Shown: positions 1 to 12,764, counted from the stretch's first letter. The stretch: 64,000 nt of DNA from Trametes villosa (GCA_002964805.2 PUDQ02000066.1:930001-994000), one strand, 5' to 3'. Made by a program: numbers and translations. The notes: a model not told the origin generated them from the letters alone.

Positions 1-1632
1 CAATACCACCGCATTGTCCTGGAAGTGGATGGTCAGAACTGGCAGCTAAATCTTGGAAAGGCGATGAGGTGACACATACCCCACTCTGCAGCCTGCGCAT
101 TAACCATCTGCGCAACGGCGAGGGCCACGCTCAACTGGACCGCGGTGAAGAGCTGCATGATGACGGGTGAAGGTTCTCCAACGAAGAGTCCTCCGTCATG
201 CAACGCCGCTTTATATCTCGACGAGGAGGTGCACATGGCACTCCCGGCTGGCGAAGGCGTCCGAGAATGCCCCCGCAAAAGAATTGCACAGGGGCGACGC
301 GGGCCGCCACAGAGTGGGCCTTACGTGCCAGCGGGCTCCGCGTCTTCAGTTCGAGGTGTGCCGCGTGACTGCCACGGATCGTCGAGCTTGCCGTCAGCGT
401 AACGTATAGGAAGAAGACGCAGGCAGACGTCACGAAGGAGGCGAGGCGCGATGTCCGCCCCTTTTCCATGGTGCTTGGCACACTTCGCGTACAGCACATT
501 CGGACCAACGTCGGGTGGGACCTGACTGCCACCGCTTCGTCTGCTAGAGGTAGACACGGATATAAAGACCAGGGTCGGTGATCGGGGCGCTTCCAAGTGC
601 CAGAGATGCAATGGGTGCTCCGCTGGCTTGTGGGCTGGTGACGAAGTCGGGTGTTTCTCCGGTGATGCTATTTAAGGAGGCTATAAGGGCGCGGCAGGTG
701 ACGGAATCGCATGACCATCAATGAACAGGTCGAGTAAACGGAATACGAGAGTGAATGTCCACTCTACCGACGCCGGGCACGTTCGCGGCCCGCACGACGC
801 GTCGGCGCCCGGTGCCCGGGGAGTCAAACGTGGACAAGACGAGTCTGCGGCTCCGCGCGTGGCCTCGAAGAATTTCAGCTCGTCGTTCATAGATCCCGAA
901 GTAGTTGGTGAGATGATCCGAGACAGAACGCCTGACGGCCGCCGGGCGTTCCGAATATGGTACTCCCACAACTACTTCATGGGAAGCCTGTTGACACCTG
1001 GCATCTGTGAGCAAAACATTCACCTCGAGTAGGTGCATGTGCCCTGTCGCACCTTCTCCTCAGGTCCTACGCATACTAGCCAGATACCGCCACAGTGCTC
1101 CTTGTGCGAGTACTGCGTTAAAATCCTCCTGTCAAGTTGAACCCATCGTGGCACGCGAGCGCGGGACCAAAGGCAGATCTATGCTGAAAGAGATTCGGGT
1201 TTAACTGGCGTTCTAGAGCATTGATGAGCAGAGGAAGTTGTGAATGATATTGCGGCTGGTGGTACTAGCACAAGAGAAGTGGCGGCGCTTGTCGAGTGAG
1301 GGAAGCGCCTCGAGCGTGCGCGTGAGACAGGTTCAAGCTACTTCAAGGCCACCGTCATTACGCATGCCAAGATATGCCAGAGGGCTCGGTGCCGCTGAGA
1401 AACCCGCTGCGCGCATACAGCCATTGAAGATTGAAGGGCATCATTGCACTCACGGTCGGAGGATGACGCCTCTTATCCCGCGGATAGCGCCGCCAAACGT
1501 AAGCAGTGCGCAGATGGTATAGTACCAGCCGGCCATCGGGGATATGACTTACTTAGCTAGTGGCCGAGAACTTATAGGACGAAACTGGATGTGCAGATGC
1601 CCAACGAGCTCTTGCCAAACTCCCCTGCAAGA
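1..1632. other. 5' flank without a convincing gene
   Basis: No complete gene could be assembled here. On the minus strand two stretches look as if they could be membrane-protein exons: about 140-270, with a hydrophobic run ending VALAVAQMVNAQ, and about 410-480, with a hydrophobic run around SACVFFLYVTL. They are not in a joinable order that I could confirm and match no family I know. A further open stretch on both strands at about 720-1030 is equally unrecognised. This may be the decayed or cut-off end of a membrane protein gene. Confidence 0.2.
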
Positions 1633-2868
1633 ATGGACGCATCACTATACAAGGACCTCAAGGTCTCGCGGGGGCTGACTTACCACTACTACTACTCCCC
1701 GGCAGCTGCGGGGTATCCAACCCTGCTCCTTCTTCACGGCTTCCCCTCCAGCTCGTTTGATTGGCACAGGCAGGTCGAATACTTCCAGCCGAAGGGGTAC
1801 GGCCTCCTCGTGCCAGATGTCCTCGGTTCCGGAGGGACCTCCAAGCCGGACGACCCAGAGGCATTCCGCCTCTCGTTGATAGCACGGGACATCATCGATG
1901 TGCTTGACGCAGAGAGCCTAGACAAAGTAGTCGGGATCGGGCACGACTGGTGATTTTCAATCAGTCGCGGCTCGCTAGAAAACAAGCACTGACAGTATAC
2001 CGTCCGCAATCGTACAGGGGATCCAGGGTGCTGTCCCGCCTTGCGAATCTCTACGACGACCGCTTCCATGCGTACGCGTGGAACGCAGTCGCATACGCGC
2101 CACCAAGGCCCATCCCGGTTGACATCGACACCATCATTAAGACCTTGCAGGCGCAGACCGGGGACCCTCGCTTCGGATACTGGAAGTTCTTCAACACCGA
2201 GGATGCACACATCGTGTGCGAGCAGAACGTAAGGACACCTCGCATCTAGATCATGCCCGGAGTGTATACTTTGCTGACGTCGCCCGGCCTAGATCGATTC
2301 CTTCCTGCAGCTCGTATACCCCCAGCACCCGGAGGTGTGGTACGAATGGCTCACGCCGGTTGGAAAAGGAGAGCAATGGGTGGAGGAGAATCGCACACCC
2401 GGCATCCCGGATTGGTTGACCCAGGAGGTAAGTGCACAGTCGAGAACGCGCAACGTCATCTGACGCGATGTGTAGGAATACGACATATTGCGACAGACTC
2501 TAGCCAAGGGCAGCCTCAAGTCGTTCCTGAACTACTATAAAGCAGCGGTCAGACACGTAAACCTGGCAGACGACAAAGGTTCGGTTCAACATCACCTTGT
2601 CCTCTTGTCGCGGCTAACGGGAGTTGTACGTCGTACAGAGATTCCGCATGAAGCGTGGACGGTTCGTAAACCCGCGTTGTGGATCGCCGCTGAGCGCGAC
2701 GCCCCGGGGGCGCCTGCCATAGGCAAGCCGAACATGGAGAAGTACGTACCGCATGCGAAGGTGGTTGCTCTCGACGTCGGCCACTGGGTCCAGTTTGAGG
2801 CCGCCGATAGGCTGAACGCGGAATGGGAGAGCTGGATCGAAGGGCTCAAACTACGAAGCGCCATCTGA
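1633..2868 (+). CDS. Epoxide hydrolase-like alpha/beta hydrolase, copy 1
   Basis: Predicted soluble epoxide hydrolase that would add water to an epoxide through an Asp ester intermediate. Five exons are visible: 1633-1949, 2018-2228, 2293-2427, 2476-2578 and 2639-2868, giving 331 residues. Seen directly: the oxyanion-hole motif HGFP near residues 35-38, the nucleophile elbow GHDWG with Asp at about 105 (split by intron 1 inside the Trp codon), a cap-domain Tyr pair in LNYYKAAVR, and the C-terminal histidine in GHWVQFEAADRLN. An upstream in-frame ATG exists at 1591, but the paralogue at 9.4 kb starts at the equivalent of 1633, so that start is preferred. The gene is convergent with the P450 at 3.2-5.3 kb; P450s make epoxides, so a functional pairing is possible but inferred. 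No break was seen. Substrate unknown. Confidence 0.87.
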
Positions 2869-3241
2869 AGGCAATGTCTCACTAGTGTATGACAGCGTCA
2901 GCGACCACATGTATTATTATATGTATCAAGGATGAGATGACTTATGACTCTGAGTGCCTCTGTTCAGGAGGAGCATCGCATCCGGTGGCTGGGGCGAGCC
3001 GCGCACTGAGGCGCAAGCTGCTGACCCGGAGCGGACTTGACAGCATTGCCGACAAGCCCCATTCACTAATTACCGCACATCGTTGGAAAGGGCGCGAGCT
3101 TGCCGTGTCTATGCATCCCATATGCTGTCCGATGCTCGAACTCGCCGACCATGAAGTGCGCCCACGCCATACTAATTGGAGACTATATATCGCATGGGCC
3201 TACAACGCCCAAGAAGGTGTCAATAGGCTCGGCGAAGAGGC
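2869..3241. other. Short spacer between convergent genes
   Basis: Shared 3' flank of the epoxide hydrolase (+) and the P450 (-). I see no gene, repeat or clear element in it. Confidence 0.4.
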
Positions 3242-5341
3242 CTACGCTCCCGCGGATCCGCTGCTCTCCTGAAGCAGCGCCTCAGCCCAGGGTGCGCGCG
3301 GCTTGATGTCGACGTCGAAGGGCTCTGGGTACCTGTTCCGCCATTCGTCAGGACCACGCAGTAAGACGGAGTGTCAGGAAAGGCCCATACGCGACGAGGC
3401 CGGTGGTCATCTTGCCCTCGAGTTTGACCGGGCTTCCGCTAGCATCGAGCGGAGCGGAGATCGAGAGGGTATGCAGCACCGTCGCAGTGATCATGAAGAG
3501 CGACGCTTGGGCGTAGTGGCGTCCAGGGCAGATCCTACAGAGTGCGGTTTTTCGCTCAGGATAGCCTGCATCGCTCGAGATCGTAATCCACATACCTTCT
3601 CCCGTATCCGAATGCGAAGGTGGTCGGATCGAGCACGTCGGGGTCAAGCTGGCCGTTCTTCAAAAAGCGTTCTGGCTTGAAGACCTCCGGATCCGGATAG
3701 TACTCGGGATCGTGTGCATATGCCCTATATTCCGCGTTAGACCAGCGTGACCAAGCGACGGTCGCGGACATTTGTAGGCAGTGGACGTACCATACGTTCA
3801 TGAGGACTGTGGTCCCCTTGGGAATTAGATAGCCGCGAAACTCGTCATCCTCGGTCGAACAGTGAGGAAAGCCAAATGGTGTGATCGCTTTCCAGCGCAA
3901 ACACTCCTTCGCGAGGGCCATGACGTACGGCAGAGACGCCTGGTCGGAAAAGCGGGGGAGGCGATGCGGGCCGATAACCCTGTCCAGCTCGTCCTGAGCC
4001 CTTTTCTGTGCCTCGGGGAAGGAAGCCATGGCCAGGAAGAAGGTTTGGATCGCGGAGAGTGTCTGTTTCGGAATGTTAATTTCGCCTGGGTGTTTGATTT
4101 CGTAAATCAAGGCACTCACGATGTCTGCTCCCGCTGGACGCGACATAGACATGATTAGCAGGCTCGGACCCGCATGTTAGAAATCCGCTGCTCACCGGCG
4201 TACGCGACCGCCGCCACGTTACGTGCAACTTCTTCGTTCGCGGTTTTGTCGCTTTCAAGGGCGGATATATGATCCATGAGGCTACTGACAACCGAAGGCC
4301 TTGCGGATTCTTTACGCTAATAGAATTTTATGACGCGCGTTAGTGTCACAACGAGGCTACAAGCAGATGGAAAAGCGTACAATGTTGTCCACAGCATGCT
4401 CCCAGGGAGAATCGCGCATACGGCGGTTGAGAGGGGCCCAGGCCTCAGCCTCGCGCTTGAACTTTGCCCCAGGGAACCAGGATGGAACATAGCGCAGAGC
4501 CGGTATGACCTCCACCAGATACTTGCCGGGAACGGACACGGTGCTGACTGAGGCAGCGGTGGCTTCGGCGAGGGCGACGTACTCGTCGCGTATATCGTGC
4601 ACTTCAATGTCGTACGTTACACGCATGATCGTGGCCGCAAAAACGCTTTGGTGAAGATATATGAGCAGGAGATTTCGGTCAGGAAGATGTATACCGATCG
4701 CACGTACAGTTGAATATGTTCGCGCAGGCGCGTCGGGTCCTCCATGACACGAAAGGCGAAGCGATGCGCCTCGCGCGCTTGAGTAGGTTGGTACTGAGCT
4801 ATAGCGCCGGCATTGAAGCATCGATGGAAGAGCTTGCGGTGCTGCCTCCACCGGGAGCCGTATCGCTGCGTGGCAAAAATCCAGTCCCAACCCGACCTAA
4901 GACAACATCCGACCGTTGGAGGATGTTAGTAACAGGAATACGACCCGGAGGTTACTCACAGTTCTGCCATGATTAAGACATTTCTGTCCGAGTAGATTGA
5001 CGAGCGTTTTTCCAGGAGCTCGATCGCCGTCGCATGCGTCCCTAGCACTATAATCGGCCTCCCAAGGACGTTCAGGTAAGTAATGTCCCCTAGTCGGGCC
5101 CCGTTAGCTGACAGGAAATATTCAGAGATAAGATCTCCGCACCGTATTTCGTAGTCATTTCGGAGAATGCTGTAATTTGGTTACTCGACGGCATATCGAG
5201 CAGGTTGCCAATAATCGGGAGTCCCCGTGGACCGGGCGGCAGCGGACGGCTCTCCCAAAACATGAACCATCGCTTCTGCCTGAGGTAGACCAAGAACCCT
5301 AGCCCGATCGCAGCCAGCCATAGCGTGGAGTTCGAGAGCAT
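3242..5341 (-). CDS. Cytochrome P450 monooxygenase, family A copy 1
   Basis: Membrane-anchored haem monooxygenase. The N-terminus MLSNSTLWLAAIGLGF forms a signal anchor, followed by the proline hinge PLPPGPRGLPIIGN. Later exons give WRQHRKLFHR (helix C), the I-helix A-G-A-D segment, KECLRW (the ExxR region), PEVFKPERFL and the haem motif FGYGRR/ICPGRH, which is split by an intron. It ends APWAEALLQESSGSAGA before a TAG at 3242-3244. The exons I joined keep frame throughout, including the phase-2 junction before YPEPF, so the gene looks intact at roughly 500 residues. It closely resembles the P450s at 47.0 and 51.1 kb. It looks like the basidiomycete group often annotated as O-methylsterigmatocystin oxidoreductase-like, but that name does not fix the substrate. 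It lies tail to tail with epoxide hydrolase copy 1. Confidence 0.9.
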
Positions 5342-6930
5342 TGTCGTAGTACTCGAGGATGTGGAGCCTCTCGGTCACCGATGCGCTTATAAGGCGGCTG
5401 CGTGGAGGCATTACGTGAGGCTACAGCTCGCCTCACCTCAAGGCAAGGTTTGCACCCTCATTTATCATGTCAAGTTCTACTTCCTAGCAGCGGCTCGACG
5501 AGCAAGGGATGGCGCCATGTTAGGGCGGATGCCTTTTAATATGTGGGCATGAACGCCAAGTCGACAACGCTAAACCAATGAGTAAATGAACGTCAGCTCG
5601 AGGCACGAATGTAATCTACGCACCAAAATCCGCTTGCAAGGGCGGCCGCGGAGGAACAACCAGGGTTCGAAGTTATCGAGGCAAGTGTGTGCAGTTCGAG
5701 TCAGCTCTACAAATTACACCAGCCGAGCACCAACCGTATGATACAAGTACCAGCCCTGGAGAAATATCATCTGACTCGGGCCACTCCGACACAGTGATAT
5801 CTAGGCGAAAACTGGGCTTCCCAGCATGCAGGAGGAATTGCAGCCGCGGCGTGGACGGCCAATCGTAAAAGCCGCTGTCTTCAGGGAATCTGTTCAGCAG
5901 CATTTGAAATTGGGGTTAAAGGGCAGCAAGCCACACGTGGTACCAATGAGGCGTCACAGCACGTCTCTATCGAGCCATACCCAGCACCGAGGGTGGCGAG
6001 AGAGGTACGGCACTGAAGCAGATACGATAGCTTGTCTCCCAACAATTATGAAGCACGTACCCTGATAGGCAGTTCCTGGAGGCCTTGTGTCGTTCGAGCC
6101 GGCGGCCCATTTGAAGAAAACCTGAACAATATGCACCAAACGCGCTAGCGGCATGGAGGTATGGCAGTCTATACACTGTCTACGTGCGTCGTCGTCAAAT
6201 TGTTCGAGGTTTCGAGCGCCCAAACGGTGATGGGCTCTGAGAACAAATAGTCACAAATAGCCTCCGCCACAGCCCACTTCAGGTTGCTGGCAGCAGCGCC
6301 GGCGGTGCCAACTGTCCAACGAGTCGTTAAGCTCGGAGCATCGGTCAGGAACATGAGCCTCCGTGTGCTACACGATGAAGGTTCGTTTCTTCATCACCGC
6401 GATGTCCCATCGAGGCCGACGTCGATACAACACCGCGCAGAGATTCTCCTGGCAGGGAGCCCGAGCCCGTCGGAGGCTAGTACTACCGGACGTTTCAACG
6501 TCCAACACCGCCACAGATGACCGCTGGTTGTGTGCAAGCGGCGGAGCGTGAGTACGGACCATTCCTGTCTCTCTCTCGAAGAGACGCTGTGGCGTGGCGC
6601 GGGCGCGCCGCTATTACAAGCCAGGGTATAGCCTAGCCTTGCTCGTAGGCGCGGTTCCCCGATCGTCTGCTCAACGAGGTAGAGTTATGCAGACGCTCAC
6701 GTGAAACGACGGATGCTCACCTTGGACGCATCGCATGGTCTATAAGGTCGGGTAACTTCCTAGTTCGCCGCACCAGCGTATCCGGCCTGTCGGCCTTACG
6801 CGCGACTATTGAAGTGAAAAGCCGAGGGCGGGGTTGGTCGCTGCTATCGTCACGTCATTAGCACAAACCCCCCTCCGTCTCCTACTTCCCGATGTTCGTC
6901 AGTCAAACAGGCCCTGCAATTTCGGCCTAT
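5342..6930. other. Spacer with unresolved coding-like stretches
   Basis: Upstream flank of the P450 (-) and of the DUF6533 gene (+). Apart from the doubtful minus-strand stretch listed separately at 5673-6354, I see no recognisable gene or RNA. Confidence 0.3.
5673..6354 (-). CDS. Possible gene or gene remnant, unrecognised
   Basis: Three minus-strand stretches read like protein. About 6354-6180 begins MFLTDAPSLTTRWTVG and ends at a GTAGAC donor. About 6120-6060 contains VFFKWAAGSNDTRPPG. About 5903-5690 contains NRFPEDSGFYDWPSTP. A plausible splice joins the first two, but the third could not be joined with confidence and no start or stop is secure. No family is recognised. It may be a small gene with short exons or a decayed copy. 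Confidence 0.25.
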
Positions 6931-8622
6931 ATGTCTGACCCATCTACCCTGTACGCCTGTCCCTACCTATGCGCGCTGTCTCCACGGTTCAACAGTGTGT
7001 TGCAGAATCACAAGCGGGCGAGTCGACCTAGCAATCTCGGGTAAGTCACTATGCTTTACGTTAGGACATGCGCGCTGCTACTACGTCTCTTTGATAGCCC
7101 TGGTCTTGTACGAATACGCCACAACATTCAGCGAGGAGGTCAACCTGTTCTGGATGCGCAAGAAAACTGGGGCATCCTGGCTATTCTTCGCCATCCGCTA
7201 CCTCGCAATCCTATTCTACGTCTTCATTTCTCTCGTGTCATACGCGCACATGTCAGATGAGGTGTGCCCCCTTCGTCTCTCTGGCTATTTACCGTGCGCT
7301 CACGTATCACACGGTGCAGAGGTGCGCCCTACTTACCTTAGGTCACTATGAACCGCGGTGACGGACAACGTTCGCTCTAGTTGCATTACCTCCCAGAAAG
7401 TGGCCCTGCCTATCGAGGTCGTGCAATACGTATTCTGGGCAGGCAAGTCCCCGATTGCACCTCCTAGCCGATGTATCCCTCACATTCACCCAGCATTTTC
7501 GGGTCTGCGCGTGCTCGCGCTGAGCGGCATGAACTGGTTGCTCGGAGGCAGTGTCTTCCTCATCCATTCCGGTCTGTTTGTGATGTGTGTCGTACGTGAC
7601 ACCCACTAGCTTCACTTGACGTCGTCCGCCTCACCATTTTTATGCAGTGGGAAATTTCGCTTGGCGTATCCGGAGCCAACGTTCCTGTTGGTGGGTGCAC
7701 TGGTGGCGCGAACGTAACAAGCACCCAGGACCTATAGTAAGTGCAGGCTACTCCTCGTGCTGTGTATGTCAGGGCTGAACGTAGCGACTTACAGCGGTGT
7801 GTGTACCCTTCGTCTCCCTTGCGCTCCGCTCAAGGCCCCTGCCTACCGGTGCAGTCGTGACGATATCGCGTTGCTGCGTAATTGTAGCGGACCTCATAGT
7901 GATGGTCGTAACTTGGCGCTACTCGGTTCGTAACGGTATCACGATGGGTGCGCACGAAGCGGTCCCCTCAACCCTCGCGAGCATCCTACTCGTTAATGGT
8001 GAGTGAAGGCGCAGCGGCCCGCTTCAAGTGAGTCTTGTTGCTCACCATCATCCTGCGCAGGGACTGTGTACTTTCTGTCAGACATCATACTATACAACAT
8101 CCCCGAGTATTGCTCATGCACATCGCAGGGTCCTATTGGCCCTCAATGTCATCCAGCTCGTATCCATCATTTCTGTAAGTGCTCCTCCGCCACTAGAAGT
8201 CCCGCTAGCATCACTCTGAGCCCCGAACGCGTTCGCACAGATCTTTCATCCACCTTCCGACGTCTTTATCTACTTCACCTTCGTAGACCCGTAAGCACCC
8301 CTCTTCATACCCCTCTCTTCCCCAACACATGCACACATCTTTCGACAGGCTAACGGCGATCCTTATATGCCGCCTCATGCTATCGCTACAGTCCGCGCAC
8401 CAGCGGACTTGCGACGGAATCGGCTTGGACACTTTAACGGTCACGGAGGGAGACGAGCATGGCGGGTCGCTGCGATTCGCGACGGCACTGATTGGCTCCA
8501 TCGCGGAGCCGGTCATCGCGTCCGGCGAGGACACACTCTCGCTCGACGCGTATGGGGATGACCCTTGGCCACGAGATGAAGATGTGCCGGCGGGTTCCCA
8601 GTTGGTCCGGAGCGTCTGCTGA
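6931..8622 (+). CDS. DUF6533 multi-pass membrane protein
   Basis: Predicted seven-helix membrane protein of the basidiomycete DUF6533 family, whose function is unknown. The best 5' model has a 20-nt first exon (6931-6950, MSDPSTL) and a 35-nt second exon (7006-7040), then an exon from 7098 with the family block LVLYEYATTFSEEVNLFW. Later exons carry GLRVLALSGMNWLLGG (about 7500), ADLIVMVVTWRYSV (about 7890), an YFLSDIILYNI helix (about 8075), and a last stretch with TAILICRLMLSLQSA and an acidic cytoplasmic tail ending before TGA at 8620-8622. The order of blocks matches the family. Internal exon ends between 7262 and 8260 are approximate. Nothing in the sequence indicates a ligand. Confidence 0.72.
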
Positions 8623-9424
8623 GGACAATGTCCGGTGTACCTGCAGGTGTACTATACTCGAGTGGCGGGACGTGGATTATAGCCTTGAGGACTCGCGTGT
8701 TCCCCTGCTCTGGGTTTCCTGAAGTTGTCGCTATCTGTCCTACGACCATATTTACCACGATGTCTGACTGCGTCGCCACTGCCTCTGGGGAATGTTTCGC
8801 GACAACATGTACACGGTGTGATGGAAGAGAAATGTCCGACACATGGGTCTTCATGCGTGTAGCGCAATGAGTCATGTGCGGGATCGGCAAGCAGGATGTG
8901 GCGTCCATAGCGGTATCAAGTGGTGTTGAGAACCATGTCCAAGCATCCGACCAGCATACGAACAACTGCGTTCTTCGCTTGACCGGGGCACTCTAGACAT
9001 ACGGCACGAGGGGAGATTCCTAGTCAGCCCACGAGCCGACCAAACAAAAGACGAACACACTCACAAGCACGTACACTTGTTATAGTTGTTATCGGCCCAG
9101 CGCGGGTCTGCGCGGGTTCGACACATCGCTCCCCGCCGCTACTCACGCAATCCGACACGCGCCGTACACATGTCCGCCTTCTATCGGCCTCGCCAAGATG
9201 ACCACCGACCCACAGACCCTCGGGGAGGCCCCCGTTTTCTAGCACACTGGGCGCCTATGTCAGCCTCCGCTACACCTCGGGATACCGGTTCGCAAACGAC
9301 CAGTGAATAAGCGGGCTCGCCCCGCCGCACATTATCGCCCTCGACGTAACCTATAAAGCAGGGACCAACGAACGGTCCTGGCGCACCATCACCTCCAACA
9401 CCACAACACGACCCACAACCCACC
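8623..9424. other. Intergenic region upstream of epoxide hydrolase copy 2
   Basis: Open frames exist on both strands (for example 8628-8870 +), but none shows a domain or a sensible splice pattern. The right part is the promoter of the epoxide hydrolase at 9425. Confidence 0.4.
9352..9357 (+). promoter_or_regulatory. TATA box of epoxide hydrolase copy 2
   Basis: TATAAA about 70 nt upstream of the ATG at 9425, followed by a CA-rich leader (ACACCACAACACGACC). The spacing suits a short 5' UTR. Confidence 0.6.
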
Positions 9425-10637
9425 ATGGACGCCTCCCTGTACAAGACGACGACCGTCTCGCGCGGGTTCACGTACGGGTACTACTACTCGCCCGCAGCCG
9501 CGGGGAAGCCGACGCTCCTCTTCGTGCACGGCTTCCCGTCGAGCGCGTACGATTGGCGGCGCCAGGCCGCGCACTTCCGAGCCAAGGGCTTCGGCGTGGT
9601 CGCCCCAGACAACCTGGGTTCAGGCGCGTCATCGAAGCCGAACAGCCCGGATGCGTTCCGCTTCGCACTCCTCGCGCGCGACATTGTGGATGTGCTCGAC
9701 GCGGAGGGGCTCACGACCGTCGTTGGCGTCGGACATGACTGGTGCGTGCGCTGTGGCATGGTGTGTGGCGGGTGCTGAGGCGAGGCGTAGGGGCTCGGTG
9801 ATCTTGTCCCGTCTCGCGAACCTGTACAGCGAGCGATTCCATGCGTTTGCCTGGCTCGCGCTGTCGTACCTTCCTCCCGCGTGGCAGGCGGTGAAGGTCG
9901 GCGGAGAGTGGGACGAGACGGGGAATGAGGGGTTCGGATACTGGCAGTTCCTCACAAGCGAGGACGGAGCGGCCCTATGTGAGAAAAACGTCAGTCCATT
10001 CTCGTCAGCTGTGTCCGTACGACGACTTGCGCTGACTGGGCATTCTGCGCGACTAGCTCGACTGTTTCCTGCAGATGGCCTACCCGGTGACGCCGCAGCT
10101 CGTGCACGGCTGGAACATACCGCCCGGCAAGACGCGGGAGTGGATCACAGCCAACTACCAGCATGGACAGCCCGCGTGGCTCCCAAAGGAGGTGAGCGGG
10201 TTCTACCTTCGCGTGTAATGCGAAACGCTGACGCGCCGCCGTCATCAGGAGTACAACACCGTTCGGGACATGTGGGCTAAGGGCGGCCTGAAGTCGTCCT
10301 TCAACTACTATAAGGCCGTGGTTCGGGGTCTGAACGTGCAGGATGACGAGAGTGCGTACCAGTGTATATCCCCCTACTCGACATGCTGACGCGATACTGT
10401 TGACGGTCAGAGGTACCGCAGGAGGCACACAATATCAAGAAACCAACGCTGTTCATTTCGACGGCGTTTGACGACATCTGCACGCCTGCCCTCGTGAAAG
10501 CGGTGATGGAGAAGTACGCCCCTCAGACCAAGTTTGTCGACCTGGAGACCGGCCACTGGCCGCAGCTGGAGGACGCCGCGAGAGTGAACCAGGAGCTCGA
10601 GCAGTGGGTGGAGAGTCTTGGTCTTACGAGGGCTTAA
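9425..10637 (+). CDS. Epoxide hydrolase-like alpha/beta hydrolase, copy 2
   Basis: Paralogue of the gene at 1.6 kb, 326 residues from exons 9425-9741, 9791-9989, 10057-10191, 10249-10351 and 10411-10637. Exons 1, 3 and 4 have exactly the same lengths as in copy 1 (317, 135 and 103 nt), and all intron phases agree. Seen: HGFPSSAYDW, the nucleophile elbow GHDWG split at the same Trp codon, cap tyrosines in FNYYKAVVR, a likely acid residue in STAFDD and the catalytic-His segment GHWPQLEDAARVN. The third exon is set by homology at CTAG/CTCGAC; a later CAG/ATG acceptor would shorten it. A TATA box lies upstream. Substrate is unknown; divergence in the cap suggests a different preference from copy 1. 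Confidence 0.88.
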
Positions 10638-10747
10638 GAAGGCGTGCGCTGCAGGCGTGTGTAGGGATACGAACGGTTTGCATTACCGCACGAGTGCATT
10701 AGTATAGTACGTGACGCGTGGAAACCCAGGATGATCGTGAGCACGGT

Positions 10748-12170
10748 CTACTGCTGCTTGGCCTCGCGCTCCAGCTTGCGCAGCGCACGACGGCGGATGC
10801 TCTTGTGCAGGCCGTGCGTATACCGCACGAAAGCCATGTGCCAGCCGATCACGTTCTGTCGCATGCGATGAGGAAAATGGGCGAACGCGATTCACGAGCT
10901 TATACGCACCATAACGTAGTCGAGCAGGGAGTGGCTCCAGTACGGCGTGACGACGCCGGGGCGTTTCGTCCAGAGAGCGCCGCAGGGAAGGCCAACCTTG
11001 GAGAGCACGCTGCGCACGAAGGCCTTCGGCGTAGGGATAAGCGCACTTGCCTTGCGGATCTTCGACATGTTTGAAACCTAGTATCGGAACGTCACGCATT
11101 TAGCGCAGGACACTATAAAGTGAAGCGTAGAACAAGACACGTACAACGAAGTACGTGTTCACGCATTCGACGTCAATGCCCTTGCCCCGGACTTCCTCGG
11201 CGAGAGAGCCGGTGAAGGAGGAGAGGAAGGACTTGGAGCCAGCATATGTCGAGAGCATGGGCGAGGCGACGCTGATGCCAGAGAAGGAGCCCATGTTGAT
11301 GATCAGACCGCGCTTCCTGTGGGCGCATGTCAGCGCGTTGCCTTGTGATGGGTTACGAGAGAACGTTACCTGTCGACCATGCCAGGAAGGAGCATTCTGG
11401 TGAGGCGGACTACAGAGGAGACGTTGATGGTCACGATGTCTTCCATGTCCTTCGCGTTGGTGGCATGGAAGTCCTCGGGGTACTGGTAGGACTTCCCCGC
11501 GTTGTTGACTGGATGCGCGTCAATTCCATGAATCTCATCCCCGCAGAGGAAAACGTACCAAGGACACCGACGTCCAGGCCCGACAGCTCGGCTTCAAGCG
11601 TGCTCCACTGAGCAGTGTTGTCCAGCTTGGAGAAATCCATGGCTACGGCCTTCGCCTGGACCTTCCTGTCGCCAGTAGACTTCGACTCTGAGCAGCATGG
11701 GTCAGGATGACCAAACGTGACATGCAAAACAACACGCACCAATCTCCGTGACGAGAGTTGCCAAAGCGGAGGCGTTCCGAGCGGAGACCACTACGTTGAA
11801 ACCTTTCTGGGCAAGCTGGAGGGCGAACTCGCGACCAATGCCTTCCGAGGCACCTGTAACGACTGAAAGTGCACAGAATGAGAGTTGTGAATGTGTGAGA
11901 GGTGGCGTTGTAGCGTACCAGCCCAAGCACCCTTTCCAGCACCATATTTCTTGAGCTGTGGCGTCAGGTGACATCCCCACATGTCAGTGTATACGGTGCA
12001 CATCACATTCATTGGATACTCACGCTCTTCCCAGACACAACAAAGGTCTGGAGCAGAACGAAGAGGGTCTTGAACGCGAACCTGGCGAAGGAGAAGGATC
12101 CGACGGCAAGCAGGAAGAGGGCGAGCTTCGGGTAATCCGTGACTAGATTCCGAGTCAGAATGAGGAGCAT
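10748..12170 (-). CDS. ifa38: Very-long-chain 3-oxoacyl-CoA reductase (KAR)
   Basis: NADPH-dependent reductase of the short-chain dehydrogenase fold that carries out the second step of fatty-acid elongation at the endoplasmic reticulum. The N-terminus [19 protein letters not shown] includes a hydrophobic segment. Then come the cofactor loop [14 protein letters not shown], the adenine-pocket strand VVVSARN, the catalytic [11 protein letters not shown] (Tyr-x-x-x-Lys) preceded by the serine-bearing strand in INMGSFSGI, and the family C-terminal block [20 protein letters not shown]. The protein ends [16 protein letters not shown]...LEREAKQQ with TAG at 10748-10750; lysine at -3 is suggestive of an ER-retrieval tail. 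The exons keep frame. It is divergent from the GNAT gene at 12.8 kb. Confidence 0.88.
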
Positions 12171-12764
12171 TTCACTTCCTAAGCTACATACCTATGACAT
12201 GAGACGACGGAACGGATACAGCGGAAAGAAAATTGGCCATGTCGGGGAGGTGGACGTTGAGAGCAGACCGTACGTGGTGGGCGCTAGCCTCGTGAGCGCG
12301 ACGCGTCTATACGCGTTTGGGCGCCTATCGTATCAGTCTCGCCCATTCACTCTCGGATCTGGCCGCTTTTGAGCTTTCCCTCTCTCTCCCTCCCACCACC
12401 TCTCGTTACCGAAAGGATTCTAAGCATCCCTTCTGGTCGTAGTGTCTCAATGGAATGGCATCCACGGAATGAGCATAGCGCCATCAAGCGGAACTGTTAT
12501 GCAGGTAATGTGAGGCACGCTCAGGGGACACGAGTCGAGTCAGTACTGTACGTCAACTAGCGGGCAGCATGCGCACGCTGCGGTGGTTCGTGGCTTCGCA
12601 AGGAAGCGTCTGGCCCTCTATCTCCAGCTATACGAAGACCGCTCGTGACCGCCTCGTGAGGTTGGAGGAAAAGCGCACGACCACCCACGAGCCAGTCTCA
12701 AACTGAGGACTAGTCCGACCTCATACGCCCTCGCGAGATCCCTATCCCTACCTGCACCAACACC
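12171..12764. other. Divergent promoter region
   Basis: 594 nt between the start codons of the reductase (-) and the acetyltransferase (+). There are pyrimidine-rich tracts (for example TTTCCCTCTCTCTCCCTCCC near 12375) but no clear TATA box or further gene. Confidence 0.4.
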
